64,000 nucleotides of DNA from Cenococcum geophilum 1.58. Lineage: Eukaryota > Ascomycota > Dothideomycetes > Gloniales > Gloniaceae. Positions 1 to 10,901 of this stretch are shown here, piece by piece. How positions within the stretch are numbered: the stretch's first letter is position 1; every line of letters starts with the position of its first letter. The DNA is taken from positions 868,001 to 932,000 of the forward strand of contig KV748241.1 in assembly GCA_001692895.1 (NCBI GenBank), given 5' to 3'. The translations under genes were made by a program, and so were the position numbers. The notes under the pieces are model-generated. The model saw nothing but the letters and a program-made list of their open reading frames with translations, was not told where the DNA came from and searched no databases.

Positions 1-3000
1 GCCCCTANTAGANAGTNTAGACCTAGAGAAATACTATATCCTTACTATATAAGAACCGTATTATAATACCTTTATATAATTAATATACTACCCCTAAGGA
101 TTTTAGCTCCTATATAAACCAAAAGCAGCTATATATATGTACTTTATAATTAGTAAGGCTATTAGCCTATCCTTATAGTTATAGTAGGTAGTTAACCTAG
201 ATATTATAGTTATAATAATCTAAATATATAAGGGACCGGTATAAATTATTAATATATATAACCCTAGGGTTAAAGGGGTCCTATAAACAGAGAATATTAT
301 ATTAGTAATAAGCTTACTAAAAACTAAAGGTATAGAGTCTATCCTACTAGGAGACATAAACCTCTACTACCTATAGTAGGGGGGTATCTATATTGCTGTA
401 GATTAATAGTTAAAGTGCCTACTAAGAGCTATAGATATTTAGGGCCTTAAGCTAGCTACCCCCCTAGGAGCAATTATATGGCAATAAGGTACCGCTAAAA
501 GTATAATTAACCTTATATTTATAGACGAAGGCCTATACTAGAGACTTAAAAGGTGCAACCCTAAAAAAGAATAGGCACTTACCCTAGACTATATCCCTAT
601 TTAGATATAGCTAGATCTAGATACTAAAGCGTAACTAAATAGAAAAAGATACGTAATAAGGAAGCTTAAGACAAACAGTTTCCTTAATATAGTTAAATAA
701 CAACTCTAAGACTTAGAAGAAATCCACCTAATACCAAACAAGTAAAGCTTATTGGCCACCCCTAAAGAAATTAACTGAAGACTAAAAAGGATCTAGGCAG
801 CAATTAAAAATGGGCTAGAAGAGCACTGCCCGATCTTAAAACTAGGCCCCTATGCGCGATATATATGGTCTATATAATACACAGTTCTAGTTACTAGCTA
901 ATAATAAGCAAGAAGGAAATATATAAGCAGCCACGACCCTAAAGACGAAAGATAATATAAAGACATAAGAAACTAGCTAAAGAATACCCTAAAAAAAGAA
1001 GTAAGGAATAACTAGAGACGGTTTATAAACAAGTATACTTTTAACCTAAGCCTCCCCTATAATAAGGGCCTTTAGGCTATAGCAAAATAGGTAAAGAAAA
1101 AGGTAGGGCGCCTAGTAGAAGACCTATACCTACTACCCCTATAAAGAGCAGGAGAATTATAGGCCATAAATAATAATAATAAGAAGGTAAAGATCCTTAT
1201 AGAAAGGTTTTTCCCTTAACCGGCTCTAGCAGACCTTAGTAATATTACGGGCAAAACACTAGTGACTCGCCTATAGGTCAACAGCGACATAATAATAGAG
1301 GAAATGGCTAGAACTATTAGCCGCCTTTTAAATAATATAGCACTAGAACTAAATAGGATTCTAAATAAGGCCCTAAAAACCTATAGGCTACTTATAGCAC
1401 CTTGGCTTATAGATATAGCCAAAGCATGCTTTACTATAGGCTACTACCTACAACTTAGAAGATCTATAATAACAGTTGTCCTATAAAAAGAAGGTAAAAT
1501 AGATTACTTAATCCTAGGAAGCTACCGCCCTATTGCCTTAAAAAACACCCTTAGTAAGATTTTAGAAAGGGTAATAGCGGAACGCATAGTAGATATGGTA
1601 GAGGAACACGCCCTATTACTATAAAGCTAAATAGGGGTAAGAAAGAATCGCTTAACACTATTAGCATTTATGCTACTCACTACCACTATTAAATCTACAT
1701 AGGCGATGCGAAAGGACTTTATAGTATTAATACTTAGCCTAAATATTAGTAGTGCCTACGATAATATACCCTACAAGCGTCTCCTGTATATCCTTAGGGC
1801 AAAGGGCTTCCTAGAATGGATTATATAATTTATCTAAGGGTTTATAGACCAGAAAGAAATATTACTAGTCTTTAGCAGATACCAGAGCCCCCTTATTGCA
1901 GTTATAACAGGAATACTATAAGGATTACCCCTCTTGCCTATACTCTTCCTTTTCTTTATAAGCAACCTACTTAACTCCTTTAAGGAAGGGGCGACCTAGG
2001 GAATAGGCTTTGTTAACGATATAAACCTAATTATATACGGGCCAACAGCTATAGAAAATTATAGAACACTAGAGAAAGCCTATAACACTTATATAGAATA
2101 GGCAAAACATTATAGAGTCTAATTCTTACTAGAGAAATACCAGCTAATCTATTTTATAAGAAAACGCAACCAATCTGCAGATCTTTAGTATATAATTTAT
2201 ATCTAAGGCTTTAGGGGTTAACTAGTTTAGGGCCTAAGGGTATTAGGAGTATAGGTAGATAGTAAGCTCTAGTAGAGCGTATATGCGGCGTAAGCGGCCT
2301 ATAAAGGCTAAGTATAGTTTATCGCTTTATCTAGGATTGTTAATTTTATATAGGGTCCATACTTCTAGAGGCCACGCCTACTATATACAGCAGTTGTCTG
2401 GCCAACTATAATAAATAGATCTAGTATTTGGGCCATTAGAGAAACTAAGAAGGGCCCCCCTAAATTACTCCTTAAACTACTTTAAAAGGTCTAAATAGCC
2501 TACCTTTAGAGTATTACAGGCGGGTATAAGCGAACGGCCACAGCACTACTTAAGAAGGAATCTAATATTCCCCCCCTATAGTTATATATTAAAGCCGCTA
2601 TAATATAAAGAACGCAAAATAAACGCAACTCTAATGTTATAAAGTATATTAAGACACGCCTAAGTAAACTATAAAGGGACTTTAGGGTGCCCTATAGGAG
2701 AACAAACCAATAACCCTAAAGTAGGGAAGAGATATTAGAGAAATAGGTAAAGAAAGCATAAGAAGAATAGTGCCGCTTTAGGGCCTAGGCCTATATAGAG
2801 GAGGAAGGGAGACGCGTAAGAGGTTAGTAAAGATAATAGTAAGACAGAGAAAGGAGCTAAAGTAGAATACGTAAGAATGCTAGGAAACCATCTACCGTAA
2901 TATAATACTGGTTGGACTAACGCTAAAGAGGTAAATAGGAGTTAAAGGTATAGAGGCTAACTTAGGTAAGACGAACCTAAGCTATAGTATAGTTAACGCT

Positions 3001-3640
3001 ATAGGGGGTAAATACTTAAGGGCTCCAAGAAGGCCTAATAAAGGCAGAAAATATAATAGCAACACTCTTAAGAATAGGAATAATAGGACTAAAAGATTGG
3101 CTTTACTGGGTGGGTATCCTAGTAGGTAGCCTAAGATGCGAATATAGCTGGCTAAAACAGATACCAAAACACGTAATACTGCTATGCCCCCTACGCACTA
3201 ATTAAGAAATAATGCTCTTAGTAGCTAGCATAGAGAACTATAATATACTGCTCTTAATATAAAAAGGCCTTAAGGCGGTTACCTAGTGGCTTATTAGTTA
3301 AAATATACTAAATTAGTTCCGGGTTATAAGGGAAATAATAATAGAAGGCAAGGGGGCGAGCAGTAGATACCCCCTAGTAACTCTACAGTAGTAGAGTAAT
3401 AGTTTATAATACTAGCGCGTCCGTAGGCTTATTACAGTAATAGTAGTTCTTAAGGAGGTTAAATAGTAAGGTAGTAGAGCACTATAGGCGACTTATAGGC
3501 GCTAAGTAGGCGAGTCCTAAAAGGCGGGGAGATAGATTATGGGGTTTTCTCATTTTTCTTAAATAGAGTTTTCTCCCTATATGTAAATAAGGAGTAGTCC
3601 GCGTAGGCCTAATAGGGATCCAAATCGGACGTTAAGCAAT
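1..3640 (+). mobile_element. RIP-degraded Tad1-type LINE (non-LTR retrotransposon), 5' end outside the window
   Basis: Read on the + strand with TAG/TAA taken as former glutamine codons, the order is that of a Tad1 LINE ORF2. An endonuclease-like GDINLYY followed by WGGIYIAVD lies near 350-410. A linker ending in ERFFP lies near 1190-1215. Reverse-transcriptase motif SYRPIAL lies near 1520. FVNDINLIIYG, matching the FADD box with the second Asp changed to Asn, lies near 2010-2040. A post-RNase H segment (KAENIIATLLRIGIIGL, then HVILLCP) lies near 3045-3190. Every frame is broken by stops, so the copy is dead. The 5' end lies beyond base 1. The 3' end is placed at about 3640, where a TTATTATTATTA tract meets the next relic. 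Confidence 0.85.
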
Positions 3641-4640
3641 GAATTATTATTATTAATTACCTTAATTCTATAACGCCAAAGCAGTATAAAAAGGGCGCCT
3701 TTAAATTCTAAGCTATTATTGCTCTACTAAATACGCGGGTAAATATAATAATATATCCATTAGAGCACAGCTACGGCAACTTACTCAGCGGTCTTCTACT
3801 TAAGGGGGTAAAGGGTATAGTATTTACTAAAGTGATCGCGTATCTATAGGATCTATTTATATTTACCGTCGGCCTCATTGTATATATTAATAAGATCGCC
3901 CTAAATACGATTAAAAGGAGCCCTAGAGATAATTATATTAAGTAATAGCCGTACAGTATTAGGAGCGCTCCTATAAGAATATTAGTACAACTAATAATTT
4001 TATAAAAAGTTAAACTTACTTAATATATACCTGGCAGTATTCTAGAAGCTAAACAACTTCCACTAGCCGTATACCGTATTAATTAGCCGCAAGCGTACTA
4101 TATATCTTCTTCTGCCCTATATAGTAAAGCTCCTTATAGTACTAAATAATAGTATTATATATTTCTGGCTCAGGAACAACCTTTAAGCTATAGTTAGGTA
4201 AGTAAATTAACCGCCTCTAAAGGCCGCGTATATACTCTTTACCTTATTCCTATATAAACCAGCAGCTCTTAGCCTTTAATTTAGCGTTACGTTCGGCCTA
4301 TAAGAGAGCTTTACAACCTAGATTAGTAAGCTAGGAAATAATATTATTATATTTTTCCTATATAACGCGCTTTATTAAGGCGTTCCAGGTTTCTTCTAAA
4401 TACTTAGTAAAGGTAGGCTTTACTATAACTAAAAAGGAAACAACTGCTTAGCTAGCATTATAGTCTTTATTCACGGTAGGAGTATTAGTAGGAGGTAAGG
4501 AAGCTATATTAGGTATAGGCGCGGAGGTAGGCGTAAAGGTAGACGCGGAGGATAATATTACTATCACTGGTGTTAGATTTAAGCTAGCAGTAGAGTTAAA
4601 TATATATTTAAAACTTATAGAAAAGGTGCGCATATTATTA
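3641..4640 (-). mobile_element. RIP-degraded integrase-core relic
   Basis: On the - strand, between about 4300 and 3650, one frame reads as a retroviral-type integrase core with TAG in place of glutamine. It contains RAPFNRI, GDLINIYNEADGKYK, RDHFSKYYTLYPLK and LEFKGALFILLWRYRIK. This fits the DDE pattern in which the second Asp sits in a DNG-EFKG motif. Upstream (4633-4300) is a Ser/Thr/Pro-rich segment followed by a zinc-binding-like N-terminal region (VPEPEIYNTIIQYYKELYY). The element stops abruptly at about 3640 against the LINE 3' end, so the LINE probably inserted into it or a rearrangement joined them. The core resembles the stand-alone or KRBA2-like integrase type more than a Gypsy polyprotein, but a truncated retroelement is not excluded. 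Confidence 0.65.
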
Positions 4641-5118
4641 AGGATCTAATTAAGTCGTATATAAAGGTAGTAGGTAAGGAAAGATTAATAATAAAATTTT
4701 AAAGTTCGCGATAGCCCCTACGCTAAGCCTAATTAGGCGATTTTTAAGCAAAATTAACACTATAAAGGAGCTCACGAGAGCCCTATAAAATGCCTTACGC
4801 TTAATTACAAAATATTATTTAACTACTAAATATATACTTATTAAGTGGATCTTTTGGCAACGTTATATAGGCATAGTTAGTATAATTTAAGGTTATTCTA
4901 GACCCTATGCGATAACTATTTACCAATTAAATCTAGAAATAAAGAAAAATGAAGACATAAAATGCATCTATTTTGAAGAACTTCACGACTTATGGTATGC
5001 GTGTGGGCGTTGGCGAGCCTCTACCTACTATACTACCTAGTAATTAGCCTAACCTTTAAAGATCTTTTCTGGAATAAGGCAAGTAATCCGGAATGGAGCC
5101 GATCAAAGCAATACACGA
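4641..5118. other. AT-rich spacer, no gene seen
   Basis: Continuation of the RIP-degraded block. Short open stretches begin at about 4992 but show no recognisable domain or codon pattern. No RNA gene or repeat was seen. Confidence 0.5.
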
Positions 5119-5155
5119 CTCATTCTGGAACAAGGACGACTCGTTCCAGAATGAG
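5119..5155. repeat. 13-bp perfect hairpin
   Basis: CTCATTCTGGAAC at 5119-5131 is matched exactly by its reverse complement at 5143-5155, leaving an 11-nt loop. A related TTCTGGAAT occurs just upstream near 5067 and ATGTTCCGGAACAT just downstream at 5161-5174, so the site is a cluster of TTCNGGAA-like palindromes. Function unknown. Confidence 0.6.
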
Positions 5156-5174
5156 GCAGAAATGTTCCGGAACA

Positions 5175-5815
5175 TCGTATATACCGGTATCAGTCGGAAC
5201 ACTAGCCTCTCACGCTTTTGGCGTAGCCGATATATGCACTCCAGAGCTCCGGATATGAGGGAATTTATAGCGACGTTGTCAGCTCCGCTGACAAGAGGCT
5301 GATAACGTAAGCAGCCAGCGAGCTGGCAGAGTTGTGACAGTTAGCCAGCTATAAGACTGCAGCTAGCTGATAGCCCGCTGACTTGGCGGTAAGATTTAGT
5401 GGTAAGTTAGAGCTTTTAGTAGAAGTTAAGGATATTCGGATAATCTAGTTTGTTAATTATACGCTAAGAAATAAGAAACCTATGAGAATCTCTCGCTTGG
5501 CTATAGTAAATAAAGCATTTTCCCTAATATCTCTATTACGCACCGTAACCCGTGCTATTACGAGTTCCTGGCATAGAGCTGATGCAGGACGACCTACCTA
5601 ACGACGCCTGAATCATTTCCTATTGCCCTTCCTGTTGCCTGGCTCTCAATATAGGTCTATCACAAGTCTTGGCATAGTGTTGACTCACCTGACAGAGTAA
5701 ACAATGGGCGATGCTCGGGTAAACTATTTTTGGTGGGCGAGAATAAGGAGAATAAGATTTAGAGCATTACTCTATGTAAACTCTAGTAATATTTTCTATA
5801 TAATATCAAAGCTTC
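5175..5815. other. Spacer with degraded repeat-like sequence, no gene seen
   Basis: Contains several AGCTGGC/AGCTAGC-type short repeats around 5300-5390, resembling subterminal repeats of DNA transposons. No open frame with a recognisable product. Confidence 0.4.
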
Positions 5816-5952
5816 AATATTCTTCAATCAACTCAACTCAATCAGAGCCTCCAAATTGATTGAATTGCCAAGCCAGCGAACCCCCAGTTGGTTGAATTGA
5901 TTGAGTCTTGGCACTCAATATTGAAGTCTCGTTGATTGATTTGCAACCCTGC
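5816..5952. repeat. hAT-like terminal inverted-repeat remnant
   Basis: The stretch ends in GATTTGCAACCCTG at 5939-5952. Its reverse complement, CAGGGTTGCAAATC, is like the start of many hAT elements. Internally the segment folds back: CTCAACTCAATCA near 5832 pairs with TGATTGAATTG near 5859 and with GGTTGAATTGATTGAG near 5890. No matching opposite terminus was found nearby, so this is one end only. Confidence 0.4.
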
Positions 5953-6475
5953 CTGTAAGGGAGTGTCCTAGTTGCCTATCTTGCCCTATCTGCCATTTAT
6001 ACCATACTTCCACTCAATTGTAGATTACCGTAAGATTGCCATATTGTATGCCTGCCCTTTCTACCCTATATATGTGTATATATCGCCTATAGTCCTCCTA
6101 CTTGCAGTATAAATCTAGTTCTATATAACCTTCCACCCTAAAGAAATAGCGGGATAAGCTAGGTGTCTTGTCCTAGGGCCCTAACCTAGGTCCCCTACTA
6201 TATCTCCTAGCTAAAAAATACGTAGAGGAAGACAAAGGAAATACTATATATAGTAAATTTAGGCTATTAGGTAAGGTGGTATATAAGGCGGGTAGTTAAG
6301 AAGCTTATTATAGGCCTTCTGCCTACAAGGTCTATATAGTTCGATTACGCGTATAATATAGATATTGTAAGAGTATACATATTGGGTCGGCTGGGTCCCG
6401 CAAGAGTCGCGATAGATTCGCGATCACTCTCTGTCTCTTTGGCCGTATGGCGACGTGGTGCGGGACACATACAGC
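5953..6475. other. Spacer between transposon relics, no gene seen
   Basis: AT-rich low-complexity sequence with no recognisable coding frame. It ends at the 8-bp target duplication of the hAT derivative. Confidence 0.5.
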
Positions 6476-7419
6476 CAGACTTGCTTGGCTTGCTTGATTG
6501 GTAATTAAGCAAGCCAGCAAGCCGAAGGGCCTGATTTGGGCAAGCCAGCAAGCCAAAAGAGGGCCTGCTTGCTTGCTTGCTTGCCCGCTTGATAGGAAAT
6601 ATATATATATAATTTTAGTAGAGATCTAAAGTTTATGATAGATTTTTGGTGTTATAGATGAACGATTTTGGATATTTCTAAGTATGCAAATAGAGCAAAT
6701 AGGACTATTTAGGTAATATACCAGCCGCGTGGCTTAAAGCTCTATTGACGCGTCTAACGAATACAAAGCTTAGAAAACTCTGCCGACACTACTAGACAAT
6801 TACCTATTAGTAAACTACTTAGCCGAAGCTCGTATGGATGGCTCTTAATATATTAACTATACTGGCTATAAGCGACGACTATAAACGGGTGTTTGGTGAA
6901 GCTGGTGATCTACTAGAACCGCGTCTTTTAAAGCTTCGCCCTAATATTATTGCTGCTTTGCGGTATAATCGCAGCTATTTAAGAATAGGCTTTAAGGATT
7001 TAGTAGATAAGGTAATAAGTTTACCGGGATTAGTATAATTAGTAGCTAACCGTTAGAGTTAACAGTAGGATCTTTCTACTAAAGCCTTCTTAGCGAAACC
7101 TTCCTTACCACCATGCTAAGCCTTACATAGACATCCTTAGCCACGCGAACTTCCTTATTACGTTATCTCTATGCTATCTTATATTATAATAACTATAAAT
7201 TAGGGCTGTAGGGGGGCTTTTTGGCTAAATTGGTGGCTGGGAGGCTTAATTTTATATATTACTCCAAAATATCTATAAAATTAAGTAAGCCTTTAAGCAA
7301 GCTAAGCAAGCTGACTGTTTCGACCTATTAAGCCAAGTAAGCCAGCTTCAGGTGCGAAAAGTTTCAAGCCAGCAAGCTAAGGCTTTCCGGCTTGGCTTGC
7401 TTGCTTAATAGCAAGTCTG
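6476..7419. mobile_element. hAT deletion derivative with 8-bp target duplication
   Basis: CAGACTTGCT at 6476-6485 is matched by its exact inverse AGCAAGTCTG at 7410-7419. The bases just outside are CATACAGC (6468-6475) and CGTACAGC (7420-7427), an 8-bp target duplication with one A/G difference. Eight base pairs is the hAT hallmark. Both subterminal zones (6481-6595 and 7290-7410) are packed with GCTTGCTTG/CAAGCAAGC and AAGCCAGCAAGCC motifs, as usual for hAT transposase binding. The centre keeps only the C-terminal end of a transposase, so the 944-bp element cannot move by itself. Confidence 0.75.
6838..7038 (+). pseudogene. hAT transposase C-terminal (dimerisation) fragment
   Basis: A 66-residue open stretch beginning MALNILTILAISDDYKRVF corresponds to the hAT C-terminal dimerisation region. 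There the consensus is roughly an aliphatic-rich segment, then SxxxERVFSxA, then a segment on nonprotected lysine/arginine and leucine (here LLKLRPNIIAAL). The ERVF Glu is replaced by Lys. The upstream part of the transposase, with the catalytic DDE residues and BED finger, is absent between here and the left inverted repeat. The fragment lies inside the 6476-7419 element and reads in its + orientation. Confidence 0.6.
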
Positions 7420-7515
7420 CGTACAGCAGCAGAACACGCCCACCAATCCTCTAATAAAGAAATAACCATCTCCAATTAAATCTACGGCATATTATGCCCT
7501 AGAACTAATATATGC

Positions 7516-7746
7516 AGCACAGCCGGAAAGCCTGCGCGACACAGGGGGGTCGTAGTAGACTCGAAGGGTGGACGCCGTATAGAAAATCGCGACACCACAA
7601 TAAACCTAATAGAGGGCGACGCACCATAATAACCAAAAGGCAACGACCAGAGATGGCAGAAACTTGTGGACCTTCTAAAAGACATCGAGGAAGATCTAGG
7701 GAAGGGAGAGGACGAATACCTACGCGTAAGCATCGAAGCCTGTTAG
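7516..7746 (+). pseudogene. Degraded coding fragment of unknown family
   Basis: One + frame reads as a coherent hydrophilic protein (STAGKPARHRGVVVDSKGGR, later QRWQKLVDLLKDIEED and DEYLRVSIEAC). It is broken only by a TAA TAA pair and a final TAG, all readable as former glutamine codons. The frame has alternating acidic and basic residues and a helical segment, unlike random translation. I do not recognise the family. It lies directly outside the hAT derivative and may be part of a larger RIP-damaged gene or element. Confidence 0.35.
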
Positions 7747-8151
7747 CGTATTAATCAAGGAAGATGTCGATATTTGACCGGAATCTGCACCCGTATATTC
7801 CGATTGTTCGATTGTTGAAGTATCTGAGAAACTTTGACCTTTTATTTAACTACATATCTGATGAAACCCACTGCCAGTGTGTCACGTGGTTCGCCCTGCA
7901 TTTGCTCGAGGAGTGTCGATGCTTTAGATGTAGAGACCTGCTCATCGATATCAGAACATACGGGCCATGAGCCTATGTAGTAATGAAATAAATGAGTAGT
8001 TTTAATTTTTAGCGGTATCTTTAAAGCAAATTTCACACCGGGTATGTTCAGAGTGGGTTAGCCTGGAAAGCAATATGAATTTCGGCTGAAGGCCTAATTC
8101 GGGAGAGACGCTAATTTCTCTATTCTTAAAGTAAGATTCCTTCCTTTCCTT
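7747..8151. other. 3' flank of the drug transporter gene
   Basis: Unique-looking sequence of moderate base composition. It holds short open stretches without recognisable domains and probably includes the transporter's 3' untranslated region (- strand). Confidence 0.5.
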
Positions 8152-9735
8152 TCAGGCATTCGCCGATCGCATAAGCCGCCTGGTACGCCACTTGTCGCCG
8201 TAGGCTAGCTCAGCCAGAGCAAAGGGACATGAGGCGAGAGCAATACTAGCACACACGGTGAAAGCCCAACCAACACCGACAGCTTGAATCAGAGGTTGTA
8301 TTGTAGCGGCTCCAGCCGCAGCGATTAGACAACGCGATAGATTGACGCAGGCGGTGACGCTAAATGACTGCTGTTGGAAGAGATCCACCACAAGAGTTGC
8401 TGGATGCGCCGTTAGTATTACCAAGCGGTCCAAAAGAACAAGATACTTACAGAATGCCGCAAGGATGCATGTATCTAGACCTCCAACGAAGAATGCTAGG
8501 ATAATTGATGCGGAAATGTGCACTTGGTATTCCATTACCCAGCCTAGGGCCACCATCGCTACGAGATACAGTATCGTCGGGATAATCAATGGTCGTATCC
8601 TCGCACGTTGAATCATGCGGACCTCACTAACGGGAGCTTCGGAATCAAGTCTTTCTCTCGCAAGTTGTCGACGATACTCCCAATTGAGAACTTTCCCGGT
8701 GGTAATACTCCCGACAAGGGAGCCAGTACCGTTTGAGATATACGTGAGTCCGATATAGATCTCTTTCAATCTGTATCTTCCTGCATAAATGGGAGCGGTT
8801 GCGATCATGGTCATATTCCAAACAGTGTAGCAAGTTCCAGTGAAGATGATGCAGCAGAGAACTTCGGGCTCCAAAAGTAGTCGTAGAGGCCCTAGGAAGT
8901 CCACTTTGATAGGGTTGTGCCGTAGTGCGTCGTTTGCCTGAGCTTTTGGAGCATCTAGAATGGTGAAGATGGGTCGGAGGTATCGGGGAGACGCTACACT
9001 TCCGTCACTCACAATGGCGCGCATAGTCTCTGGTACAAAAAGAATTGTAATGATGAGTAGTGACGCTGAGAGCCCCAGAAGGAAAAGAAAAATGCCATGC
9101 CATCCGGTATACTGAGCGAACAGGCCTCCAAGCACAGGCCCAAAAGCTGTGCCAGCACCTCCAAGAGCACTGTAGTTCCCCATGAACGAACCGCGCCTGC
9201 TGCTGTGGACAAGATCACCAATCAATCCTGCCCCGATTGCCGTCGTTGAAGCAGATCCGACAGCCTGCAAAGCTCGAAGAGCGATTACACCCGCATATGT
9301 GTTGCATAAACTGAGGCCGAGACAAGATCCGAAGTATACGGTCAGACAAATAATGTAAAGAGGTCGTCTCCCAACGCTGTCACCAATGGCGCCCCAAAGG
9401 GTAGGGCTTAAACCTTGGAGAATGAGGTACGAGGTGATGGTGAGGTTGATTGCACCAGTTGATACATGCAAGTCTCTAGCGATGGTAGGAATTGCGGGTG
9501 TATACAGATTTGAACTGAGTGGACTCAACAAACCCACAATTGAGGCTATTGAAACGATGATTGCCTTTTGTCGTGAGTTGAATTTGCTATAAGCTTTGTT
9601 GGGATCAGACTCGACGGCTCTGGGTTCCAATAAGGAAGTTGGCGCAGCCTCTGTAGCCGATTTAACAAGTGCCGGAGTGCTATTGGACATGTTGGAAGCG
9701 TCATTAACAACACGAAGAGCTTTATCTGCTGACAT
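8152..9735 (-). CDS. MFS drug:H+ antiporter, DHA1 family (QDR-like)
   Basis: Predicted plasma-membrane exporter of the major facilitator superfamily, 12-TM DHA1 type. Two exons: complement(join(8152..8399,8451..9735)), 510 residues. The intron (8450 to 8400, 51 nt) begins GTAAGT, has a perfect TACTAAC branch site and ends CAG. It is in frame without a stop, so a naive reading adds 17 residues after GGLDTCILAAF. Removing it gives AAFSTLVVDLF, the normal family sequence. The N-terminal ~60 residues are cytosolic and disordered. TM1 follows with LLSPLSSNLYTPAIPTIA, typical of QDR1-like proteins. Motif A is present as GDSVGRRP and motif C as GPVLGGLFAQYTGW. Start ATG at 9735, with no in-frame alternative that keeps the N-tail. 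QDR-like proteins export drugs or polyamines; the substrate here cannot be read from sequence. Confidence 0.9.
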   Translation of the reverse strand: MSADKALRVVNDASNMSNSTPALVKSATEAAPTSLLEPRAVESDPNKAYSKFNSRQKAIIVSIASIVGLLSPLSSNLYTPAIPTIARDLHVSTGAINLTITSYLILQGLSPTLWGAIGDSVGRRPLYIICLTVYFGSCLGLSLCNTYAGVIALRALQAVGSASTTAIGAGLIGDLVHSSRRGSFMGNYSALGGAGTAFGPVLGGLFAQYTGWHGIFLFLLGLSASLLIITILFVPETMRAIVSDGSVASPRYLRPIFTILDAPKAQANDALRHNPIKVDFLGPLRLLLEPEVLCCIIFTGTCYTVWNMTMIATAPIYAGRYRLKEIYIGLTYISNGTGSLVGSITTGKVLNWEYRRQLARERLDSEAPVSEVRMIQRARIRPLIIPTILYLVAMVALGWVMEYQVHISASIILAFFVGGLDTCILAAFCKYLVLLDRLVILTAHPATLVVDLFQQQSFSVTACVNLSRCLIAAAGAATIQPLIQAVGVGWAFTVCASIALASCPFALAELAYGDKWRTRRLMRSANA

Positions 9736-10901
9736 GAATAAATAAAGTGAGAATAAAAGAAGAGTGAGTTTCTGTGACGATGAGGGGACCGAAAAACTGT
9801 ATCGAAAAGGTGGTTTGCGGAGAAGTTGTCACCAGCCGAATACGGTAATGAACGGACAAATCGTTGCCCCACTTGGCTTACTTACGCATCGGTGTGTTTG
9901 CCTTTTTAAGTCAAGACTGAGTATTTAGCCTGGGTAATTTAAATTATGTGCCGAGAAAACGTGAGAATTCAGCCGCATCTTGTGCTAACGTGGGTGATAG
10001 GGTTATAACGGTTGGCTACTACCGCCTTCCTAATTGGGCTTACGTTTTGGAACACCAAAATACTGCCCCCTTCAGCGAGCGCTTGACCTGGTAGGTCAAA
10101 ACCTGGGCCAATAGCAATATGGACCATATGGCCTGTGATTGGATTGCAATCGAATCATAATCCTGGTGGCACATCCATTTTCGTAGTTTTTCCTTTCCGT
10201 TTCTTGCATTGTATATACTGCTTCCGGTGGACGTGCTTTTTGATCAAGATCTGCCAGTTTTCCTAGTTACATCCTTGTGAATTGGTTTCTGGCTGTTCAA
10301 GAGAGCCTGAGAACAATTAAAGTACAGTCTTGTGGAAGACTTTGCTTAGCTCAAAAAGCTACAAAGGCTCCTTTGCATAAGTTCTTTAGAAGTTCGCCGT
10401 AGAAAATTATTGTAAAAACAACTGAACGGACCGTGGCTCATTCTAATCAATAACCTGTATTCTGTGTCAATCTGAGAACAGTTTTACGGCCTTTGCGTTG
10501 CGGGTCATCTTACTCATGGAGAGACGCAAATAAATTACGAAGGTATTCAGAGACTCCGGAAATTTCAAGTATGTGGGGTATATAGGTAGCTCAACGAGTA
10601 GTTTTGAAATGAACGTGGTTGCTAAAAAAATGCAACGGCAAGTTCGGATCTCACGAGATGAAGCAACGGGGGAACGTCCGCGCACGAATTGATTGTATTG
10701 CCTCGAAAATAGTATGATGGAATATCCCAAGTCTGATTAACAAAAGGGTCTGAGGATCGTCGATAGAAAAGCTGTCGGCACATGCAGTGAATCGTCCGTC
10801 GTCCTAACGCCAGCAACACCACGTCCTGTATGAACCATGACTCGAGAGAACAATCTTCATTCCAGAAGGTCCAATTTCTTTTCCAAAGATCCGGAGCAGT
10901 T
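9736..10901. other. Intergenic region upstream of the transporter
   Basis: Contains the promoter of the drug transporter (- strand) and the 3' flank of the SAP protein gene. Apart from the dispersed repeat at 9977-10067, only short unconvincing open stretches are present. Confidence 0.55.
9977..10067 (+). repeat. Dispersed ~90-bp repeat, copy 1
   Basis: Shares a long match with 61962-62045 in the same orientation. The core includes ACCGCCTTCCTAATTGGG and ACACCAAAATACTGC, with scattered transitions and a 6-bp gap (ACGTTTTGG versus ACG). No inverted repeat or target duplication is evident, so it may be a remnant of a larger element such as a solo terminal repeat. Confidence 0.6.

Noticed and set aside
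1..5000. Telomere-proximal or centromeric sequence
   Set aside because: AT-richness is explained by RIP of recognisable transposons; no TTAGGG arrays were seen anywhere in the window.
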